A DNA stretch of 43,829 nucleotides from contig CALVCT010000056.1 of NCBI GenBank assembly GCA_944326055.1, forward strand, positions 1 through 43,829. The letters run 5' to 3'. The translations under genes and the position numbers were made by a program. The notes under the pieces are model-generated. The model saw only the letters and a list, made by a program, of their open reading frames with translations. It was not told where the DNA came from and did not search any database. Numbering within the stretch: position 1 is the stretch's first letter; each line of letters opens with the position of its first letter. The DNA comes from an uncultured Erysipelotrichaceae bacterium. GTDB taxonomy: Bacteria > Bacillota_I > Bacilli_A > Erysipelotrichales > Erysipelotrichaceae. Shown here in pieces: positions 38,778 through 43,829 of the stretch.

Positions 38778-39614
38778 CTATTTTTTAATGCTTATTGCAT
38801 AAGTTGTATAAAATGATTGTTTGGCATCCAGTTCAATGATGCCATCACGCTTAGAAAAATCAGTACCGTTATCTGTAAAATCATCATGCGAATACCATGG
38901 TTCGATGCAGAAAAACGGTGCATCCTGTTTCTTCCAGAAAGCCAAATATGTAAAATTGGCAAAATCAATGACGATCTCATGACGAGCGCTTTTTAAAGCC
39001 ACTGAATTAGAACTCAGATCTTTGTACATCAAAGTATCAAAGACTTCAAAGATCCGTCTTGATAACTTCAGTTTATGATCTTTGATAAGTTCCAGTTCGA
39101 TCGAATTGTTTTCTTCATCAAGCGGAAACTCTAAATAATAATCTTCAAATTTCTCATCGCTTTCAAGCGGGCAATTAAAAGCCGGATGAAGTCCGAAACC
39201 AAACGGCATCACCTCTTCACTCTCGTTAGTGATGCGGTATTCGATCTTTAACTTATCACTCTCAAGCGTATAGGCAACCTGCAAGGCAAAATCATAAGGA
39301 TATAATTCCTTAGTCTTGTCATCACTTTTTAAGACCATCTCCACTTTGTTTGCATCATGTTTGACTAAAGCAAACTCAGCATGACGGGCAATGCCGTGAT
39401 TGCCCATGTGATATTCCTGACCTTTGAAGATCTGGGTCTTTCTGAAAGTGTTGCCTACCTGCGGAAATAAGATCGGATTGCGGCCTGACCAGTAAGCTTT
39501 ATCGCCTTGCCACATATATTCAATATCGCTGTCAAGACGCTTAAAACTGTAGATCTGGGCACCATCTGTTGAGATAACGGCTTTCGCCAGATCGCTTTGA
39601 ATAAGATATTCCAT
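38778..39614 (-). CDS. Aldose 1-epimerase family protein (YihR/LacX-like)
   Basis: The protein has 278 aa. The fold signs are IYSFKRLDSDIEYMWQGDKAYWSGRNPILFPQVG (galactose mutarotase-like, with the R-NP motif), GNHGIARHAEF, FGLHPAFNCPL and PFFCIEPW. These correspond to the His and Glu catalytic area of the LacX-type epimerases. The sugar substrate cannot be read. It is 2 nt from pduL and 14 nt from nagB, so it may be part of an amino-sugar or central-metabolism transcript. Confidence 0.85.
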   Translation of the reverse strand: MEYLIQSDLAKAVISTDGAQIYSFKRLDSDIEYMWQGDKAYWSGRNPILFPQVGNTFRKTQIFKGQEYHMGNHGIARHAEFALVKHDANKVEMVLKSDDKTKELYPYDFALQVAYTLESDKLKIEYRITNESEEVMPFGFGLHPAFNCPLESDEKFEDYYLEFPLDEENNSIELELIKDHKLKLSRRIFEVFDTLMYKDLSSNSVALKSARHEIVIDFANFTYLAFWKKQDAPFFCIEPWYSHDDFTDNGTDFSKRDGIIELDAKQSFYTTYAISIKK

Positions 39615-39616
39615 AA

Positions 39617-40186
39617 TTATTTAACAAGTTCACCCATGGCTGAACCTTTGATACAGGCGGCGTTTGCCTCATCAGTATCGATATGCATAGCCAAAGCATA
39701 CTTGTCAGAAACTCTGATCACGGTATCGCCGAATACTAAAGAACGTCCTTCGGTTTCAACTTTTACATTTACGATCTCGCCGTTTTCTACACCGTATTTC
39801 TTAGCATCTTCCGGTGTCATGTGAATATGACGTTTAGCAGCGATGACTCCCTTGTCAAGATCGACTTCGCCATTTGGACCGATGACTTTAACACCATTGG
39901 TTCCTTCAATATCTCCTGATTCTCTGACTAAGGCTTCAACACCTAAAGTTCTGGCATCGGTCAAAGATACTTCGACTTGCGAGTCTTTTCTTTCCGGTCC
40001 TAAGACTGACATCTTAAGTTCACCTCTTGGACCGACGACTCTTACCTTTTCTTCGCAAGCGAATTGACCGGGCTGTGAAAGATATTTCTTAGGTGTCAAT
40101 TCATAACCCTCTCCAAAAAGAATAGCGACATGTTCCTTAGTCAAATGAATATGTCTGGCTGATACTTCAACTAAAATCTTGTCCAT
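39617..40186 (-). CDS. pduL: PduL-type phosphate acyltransferase
   Basis: The protein has 189 aa. The zinc-binding repeats are ARHIHLTKEHVAILFG at the start and AKRHIHMTPEDAKKYG in the second domain, with VRVVGPRGELK and VKVIGPNGEV as the CoA-binding strands. PduL converts acyl-CoA to acyl-phosphate. With no microcompartment genes around and no shell-targeting extension, it probably acts as phosphotransacetylase for ATP generation from acetyl-CoA. SD GAGGGAG before ATG. Confidence 0.93.
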   Translation of the reverse strand: MDKILVEVSARHIHLTKEHVAILFGEGYELTPKKYLSQPGQFACEEKVRVVGPRGELKMSVLGPERKDSQVEVSLTDARTLGVEALVRESGDIEGTNGVKVIGPNGEVDLDKGVIAAKRHIHMTPEDAKKYGVENGEIVNVKVETEGRSLVFGDTVIRVSDKYALAMHIDTDEANAACIKGSAMGELVK

Positions 40187-40252
40187 TTTAACTCCCTCTT
40201 TCTATATGTTATACAAGTAAATTATAGTACAAAATGCTGATTTTTTGCAGAT

Positions 40253-41440
40253 TTATTCGATACCTTTTCTTTTTAGACGATGATGGATATATTCTGAAAA
40301 GAAAGTGTAGACACAAGCTGTAAACGGAACAGCGATAAGCATACCGACTACTCCCATGCCATAGGCGGAAAAGAAGCCTGAAAAGAATAATACCGATACA
40401 ACGATCCAGATGGCTGGCAAACCTAAACCTTTGCCGATAAACTTCGGATAGATGATATTGCCGTCAATGTTCAATACCAGCTGGAAGATAACGATAAAAA
40501 GTAAAGACTGCAAAGGATTGATCGTCAATAGGATAAAGCAGGCAATGACCATGGCGACCATCGAACCGACGACCGGTATCACGGCTGAAACTCCGCACAT
40601 CACAGCGATAAGGATAGCGTATGGCATTCTGAAGACGATCATCAAAAGATAGACCATCACCCCAACGACACACACTTCGACGAATTTGCCGCCCACAAAA
40701 TCTCTGAAGATCTCATTGGATATATCGGCGATCCGCAATATCTCATCAGAAATATCTTTAGAAAAGAGTGCTTTTGTCGTCTTTTTCATCTGTGTGATCA
40801 GTTTCTCTTTAGACCCCAACATATACATAGCGATCATAAAGCCCATACAGATATAGAACAGATACGATCCGAAATTGGCGATCTGAGTAATGGTTTCAAG
40901 ACCGGTATGAAGCAGAATGTCTGAGATCTCTGATAAGATGTTTGAATAATCCAGACCCAAAAGATCCATTAAACTGTTAAAGTCAAAGGCCTTGACATCA
41001 TTGATGAGATTAGGATCGACATGAAGATTATTCATGATATTGATGATGCCTTTCATAAAGTCATTAAAATAACCGTTGGCATTAGAGATCAGTCTGGCAA
41101 AAGAAGTGACAAGTTCCGGTATCAAAACCATCAATACCAAAGATATTACCGCAAATAAAAAGATAACGGCCAAAGTGATGGATATGCCTCTTGAATGACG
41201 ATAGATAAAATTATTTTTATCTAAGTGTTTATGGATCAGCTTTTCAATAAAACCCATCGGGATATTTAAGACAAAAGCAAAGATCAATCCATAAAACAAA
41301 GCATTGAGATTAACTATCACTAAATGCAAAAAATCGACAACAACTCCAAAATTCAAGACTAAAAGTCCCATTAAGCCGGCATAGCTTATGATGATCAGCC
41401 ATGATTTTACTTTCTTCAACTCTTCTTTAAACTTGTTCAT
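40253..41440 (-). CDS. AI-2E family transporter
   Basis: The start at 41440 is chosen because TATAAT ends 6 nt before it; a TTG/ATG-type start at 41458 would lie in the promoter. The product has 395 aa with seven or eight helices, the family's central segment GVSAVIPVVGSMVAMVIACFIL and a C-terminal LPAIWIVVSVLFFSGFFSAYGMGVVGMLIAVPF. The family includes autoinducer-2 exporters and Na+/H+ antiporters; substrate unknown. There is no SD, so it is another probable leaderless gene. Confidence 0.88.
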   Translation of the reverse strand: MNKFKEELKKVKSWLIIISYAGLMGLLVLNFGVVVDFLHLVIVNLNALFYGLIFAFVLNIPMGFIEKLIHKHLDKNNFIYRHSRGISITLAVIFLFAVISLVLMVLIPELVTSFARLISNANGYFNDFMKGIINIMNNLHVDPNLINDVKAFDFNSLMDLLGLDYSNILSEISDILLHTGLETITQIANFGSYLFYICMGFMIAMYMLGSKEKLITQMKKTTKALFSKDISDEILRIADISNEIFRDFVGGKFVEVCVVGVMVYLLMIVFRMPYAILIAVMCGVSAVIPVVGSMVAMVIACFILLTINPLQSLLFIVIFQLVLNIDGNIIYPKFIGKGLGLPAIWIVVSVLFFSGFFSAYGMGVVGMLIAVPFTACVYTFFSEYIHHRLKRKGIE

Positions 41441-41446
41441 AGTTAC

Positions 41447-41452
41447 ATTATA
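41447..41452 (-). promoter_or_regulatory. -10 of the AI-2E gene, 6 nt before ATG
   Basis: TATAAT on the minus strand, then GTAACT and ATG. No convincing -35. A leaderless arrangement. Confidence 0.55.
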
Positions 41453-41484
41453 TACCATTTTAGGATTTAATAGTTTAAAATAAC

Positions 41485-42099
41485 TTAATCCTTAACAAAA
41501 CTGATGATCTCTTCTTCCACTCTTAAGGCGTACTTCTTATGTCCTTGCGAGTTGGGATGGATGCCATCTAGCAGATCTGCATCATCTAAAAAATCAAACA
41601 TAGGCAAGTAAAAAACACCATTATTCAAACACAGATTTTTCAGCTTCTTATCATAAGCGCTTATCTTAGCGTTGTCATAAGACTTGCTAGTATCAAAACG
41701 AAGCGGCTTCACTTTAGTTTCATCAACTCTGCTCAATCCGATAAACATGACATCATCCGTATATTTTCTGGCTTCTTGAATAAGCCAAGCGATGTTATCG
41801 GTAAATTCTTTTATCGAAACACGATCTTTATCAGCGAAAGTCTGGGCATCATTGATACCGATGGCAAAGACGATGACCGTTTTAAAATCCTTGATGATCC
41901 TTGGCTTTAAGTCGCTTGCAAAACGTTCTTTGACCTCTTGCGTGACATTGCCGTCAATGCCCATATTAAAAACGTTATATTCATCCTCGCTGGAAATGTT
42001 CTCTAAAGACAGCCTGAGACGATTGACCCAGCCGCCTTTTTCATTGTCACCTACACCATAAGTGATACTGTCACCAAAAATAACGATATTAAACTTCAT
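41485..42099 (-). CDS. GDSL/SGNH-family hydrolase
   Basis: The protein has 204 aa from ATG 42099. The catalytic blocks are IVIFGDSITYGVGD (Ser in block I), IDGNV (Gly block II), AIGINDAQ (Asn block III) and DGIHPNSQGHKKYA (Asp and His, block V). It lacks a signal peptide and is cytoplasmic, probably an esterase or lipase with unknown substrate. A CATAAT element lies 10 nt before ATG without SD. Confidence 0.9.
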   Translation of the reverse strand: MKFNIVIFGDSITYGVGDNEKGGWVNRLRLSLENISSEDEYNVFNMGIDGNVTQEVKERFASDLKPRIIKDFKTVIVFAIGINDAQTFADKDRVSIKEFTDNIAWLIQEARKYTDDVMFIGLSRVDETKVKPLRFDTSKSYDNAKISAYDKKLKNLCLNNGVFYLPMFDFLDDADLLDGIHPNSQGHKKYALRVEEEIISFVKD

Positions 42100-42109
42100 G
42101 ATCAATGTT

Positions 42110-42115
42110 ATTATG
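42110..42115 (-). promoter_or_regulatory. -10 of the GDSL gene close to its start codon
   Basis: TGC-CATAAT-like element (GTGCATAAT on the minus strand), 10 nt before ATG 42099; expected leader about 4 nt, no SD. Confidence 0.4.
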
Positions 42116-42149
42116 CACTATATAATATCTAAGCACAACAGTTAAACAT

Positions 42150-42177
42150 AATAAAAAGTCCTTTATTCAGGACTTTG
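42150..42177 (-). terminator. Terminator after tRNA-Leu
   Basis: AAAGTCCT / AGGACTTT with a 6-nt loop and, on the minus strand, a following T-rich run. Confidence 0.8.
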
Positions 42178-42186
42178 ATTACATCA

Positions 42187-42269
42187 TGGTGCGGGTGAAG
42201 GGACTCGAACCCCCACGGTCGCCCGACAGATTCTAAGTCTGTTGCGTCTACCAATTTCGCCACACCCGC
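42187..42269 (-). tRNA. tRNA-Leu (UAG)
   Basis: Acceptor GCGGGTG / CACCCGC, anticodon TAG (loop CTTAGAA), long variable arm, A73, encoded CCA. It reads CUN codons. It has its own promoter on the minus strand. Confidence 0.95.
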
Positions 42270-42280
42270 AACGCCTATAA

Positions 42281-42309
42281 ATTATACTATATGCCAAAAT
42301 AAAAGACAA
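42281..42309 (-). promoter_or_regulatory. Promoter of tRNA-Leu
   Basis: On the minus strand TTGTCT (42304-42309), 17 nt, TATAAT (42281-42286). Its -35 lies in the metK terminator. Confidence 0.75.
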
Positions 42310-42333
42310 CCACTATTTTCAAAAAAGTGGTTG
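42300..42333 (-). terminator. Terminator after metK
   Basis: CAACCACT (42307-42314) / AGTGGTTG (42326-42333), 11-nt loop, then a T-rich run on the minus strand. Confidence 0.8.
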
Positions 42334-42341
42334 CCGATCAT

Positions 42342-43490
42342 TTAGCGATTGATATATTCTTTGATCGCTTCGACTTTGTCTAATCTCTCATAAGTCGGTG
42401 CGATATCATTGCGGCCGAAATGACCGTAAGAAGCCAGATATTGATAGCTCTGCTTAGTCAGTTGCAATTCCTCAATGATGTGTTTGACTGAAAGATCAAA
42501 GAAGTGCTCGATCACTTCATAGATCTTATCTAAGGCTACATGTTCGCTACTCTCAGTATTGACAAAGATCGATACCGGATGACTGACTCCGATCACATAA
42601 GCGGCCTGCAGCATCACTCTGTCACAAAGTCCGGCTGCTACCAGATTCTTAGCGATATAACGCAAATAATAAGCAGCACTGCGGTCAACTTTAGACGGGT
42701 CTTTGCCGCTGAAAGCACCGCCCCCATGCATACAATAGCCCCCATAAGTATCAACGATGATCTTGCGGCCTGTCAGACCGCTATCACCCACCGGTCCGCC
42801 GATTACGAATTTGCCGGTCGGGTTGATATAGATCTTGGTATCTTCATCGATCAGATCACTTGGAATAACTTCATCGATAACATATTTTTTAAGATCGTTT
42901 CTTAAATCATCTAAAGCTATCTTTTCATCATGCTGGTTAGATAAAACGATGGCTTCGATCCTTTTGATCTGGTCATTTTCATCATATTCGACCGTGACCT
43001 GGCTTTTGCCGTCGGGTCCAAGATAATCAAGAGTATTCTTGCGGACATCAGCGAGTTTCATCGCCAGTTTAGTAGCCAGATCATAGGCCAAAGGCATATA
43101 GTTTTCTGATTCATTGGTTGCATAGCCGAACATCATGCCCTGATCTCCTGCACCCATCTCATCTTCTTTTTCGACGCCTTGACGAATATCGCCAGACTGT
43201 TCATGGATCTTTTGAATGACTTTGATCTTGTCATATTCAAAACCCCAGCGTTCATCATCATAGCCGATCTCTTTGATCTTGGCTCGGGCGATCTTTTCAT
43301 AATCGATGCTGCACTTGGCATGAACTTCACCAGTCAGATATAATGTGTCATAACTGGCTACACTTTCTATGGCGATACGGGCATTTTCATCCTCTTTTAA
43401 TATCGCATCCACAAAAGCATCCGAAATCTGATCACAGACTTTGTCAGGATGCCCTTCGCATACTGATTCACAGGTAAATAATTTTTTCAT
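42342..43490 (-). CDS. metK: S-adenosylmethionine synthetase
   Basis: The start at 43490 is chosen because GGAGGATTTG precedes it and the protein then begins MKKLFTCESVCEGHPDKVCDQ; a start at 43550 lies inside the riboswitch platform. The product has 382 aa. Motifs are GHPDK (ATP site), GAGDQGMMFGYA, YINPTGKFVIGGPVGDSGLTGRKI and DTYGGYCMHGGGAFSGKDPSKVDRSAAY. MetK makes SAM from Met and ATP and is controlled by the S-box leader just upstream. Confidence 0.97.
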   Translation of the reverse strand: MKKLFTCESVCEGHPDKVCDQISDAFVDAILKEDENARIAIESVASYDTLYLTGEVHAKCSIDYEKIARAKIKEIGYDDERWGFEYDKIKVIQKIHEQSGDIRQGVEKEDEMGAGDQGMMFGYATNESENYMPLAYDLATKLAMKLADVRKNTLDYLGPDGKSQVTVEYDENDQIKRIEAIVLSNQHDEKIALDDLRNDLKKYVIDEVIPSDLIDEDTKIYINPTGKFVIGGPVGDSGLTGRKIIVDTYGGYCMHGGGAFSGKDPSKVDRSAAYYLRYIAKNLVAAGLCDRVMLQAAYVIGVSHPVSIFVNTESSEHVALDKIYEVIEHFFDLSVKHIIEELQLTKQSYQYLASYGHFGRNDIAPTYERLDKVEAIKEYINR

Positions 43491-43504
43491 CAAATCCTCC
43501 TTCC

Positions 43505-43531
43505 AAAATAAAACCTCTTGGAAAAAGAGGT
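43505..43531 (-). terminator. Expression-platform terminator of the metK S-box
   Basis: CCTCTT / AAGAGG stem on the minus strand, then a T-rich run, 15 nt before the metK start. It forms when SAM is bound, stopping metK transcription. Confidence 0.88.
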
Positions 43532-43545
43532 CAATCATCTTTCTC

Positions 43546-43640
43546 CTCATCTATCAGACTCTCGTCTGTAGGACTTAGCACCTTGTAAAACAGGTTGCCG
43601 GACTTCAAAGGGCCTATTCCCTCCATCACTCTTGATAAGG
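43546..43640 (-). promoter_or_regulatory. SAM-I (S-box) riboswitch of metK
   Basis: Minus-strand landmarks are CTTATCAAGAG then TGATGGAGGGAATAGGCC, GAAGTCCGGCAACC and GGTGCTAAGTCC, closing with GATGAGGAG as P1. These are the conserved S-box nucleotides. High SAM would favour P1 and the downstream terminator. An upstream minus-strand promoter TTGCGC-N17-TATACT (43658-43686) starts inside the dus 3' end. Confidence 0.95.
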
Positions 43641-43670
43641 TTTTATTTCTATCCGATAGTATATATCATT

Positions 43671-43829
43671 CTAGTTGCCGGCGCAATAATAATCATCTAA
43701 AAATAACTGATATTTATTAAAAATATCGATAAGATCCTGCATCGTAACTATCTTGTTGAGATCATTTTTGACCTTGGTGGCATAAGGAAGTCCGGTAATA
43801 TAATGTACCGAAAGACCACGCATCTTAGC
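43671..43829 (-). CDS. tRNA-dihydrouridine synthase, C-terminal fragment (5' end outside the window)
   Basis: 52 codons up to the TAG stop. MRGLSVHYITGLPYATKVKNDLNKI matches the C-terminal helical domain of Dus enzymes, whose pattern is near H-x-x-WY-x-KGLP-x-x-x-x-x-R. Which paralogue (DusA/B/C) cannot be told from the fragment. Dus reduces uridine to dihydrouridine in tRNA D-loops using FMN and NADPH. The reading frame is intact to the window edge. Confidence 0.8.
   Translation of the reverse strand, partial: AKMRGLSVHYITGLPYATKVKNDLNKIVTMQDLIDIFNKYQLFLDDYYCAGN

Overview
The window looks like a chromosomal segment of a low-GC Gram-positive bacterium (Bacillota), most probably of the Erysipelotrichia or a close relative. 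The grounds are the many lipobox lipoproteins, the gene order murC - ytxG-like - ytxH-like - ccpA - tyrS that Bacilli share, an ispH/cshB pair, an S-box in front of metK, an Rnf complex and no outer-membrane genes. The taxon is inferred; no rRNA is present.

Layout. 0-2.2 kb is a decayed accessory stretch: a strong promoter with a folded leader, a short secreted peptide coupled to a small lipoprotein, debris of a two-helix membrane protein, and a broken DNA/RNA non-specific endonuclease. 2.2-4.5 kb holds yceD(DUF177)-rpmF and a COG2509-type flavoprotein. 4.5-11.1 kb is a covalent-flavin electron-transport locus: apbE divergent from rnfC-D-G-E-A-(Cys-rich small protein)-B. Its RnfD carries two extra FMN-binding domains and its RnfB is only 102 residues. 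11.2-13.7 kb holds a SAF-domain protein, two lipoproteins and an SPIYG-repeat protein. 13.7-18.5 kb holds murC, ytxG/ytxH-like genes, ccpA and tyrS. 18.5-28.5 kb is a long housekeeping run: lipoprotein, MurJ/SpoVB-type flippase, ispH (minus), cshB, MATE, a NusG-II protein, a Gx-type membrane protein, rimO, a ROK kinase and an M29 aminopeptidase. 28.6-29.3 kb is a seven-gene tRNA operon. 29.6-32.3 kb holds a lipoprotein divergent from an HTH-TPR (RRNPP-like) regulator, a zinc-ribbon membrane protein and a DUF2200 protein. 32.36-32.51 kb holds initiator tRNA-Met and tRNA-Phe.

At about 32.5 kb the orientation flips. Everything from 32.7 kb to the end is on the minus strand and its base usage differs (CCGG common, GATC less dense). 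This part holds an XRE-cupin regulator with potABCD, trxA, nagB, an aldose-epimerase-like gene, pduL, an AI-2E family protein, a GDSL esterase, tRNA-Leu, metK under a SAM-I riboswitch, and the 3' end of a tRNA-dihydrouridine synthase gene.

How it fits together. ApbE would flavinylate RnfD, RnfG and the extra FMN domains outside the membrane, and a Rex-like palindrome between apbE and rnfC suggests NADH/NAD control of the set. CcpA probably controls its own operon through a cre-like site over the -35. The XRE-cupin protein probably controls polyamine uptake. A feature repeated across the window is a -10 element placed 5-10 nt before a start codon with no Shine-Dalgarno, that is, probable leaderless mRNAs (yceD, a lipoprotein, ispH, cshB, the HTH-TPR gene, the AI-2E gene, the GDSL gene). 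All functional assignments come from reading motifs; no database search was possible.
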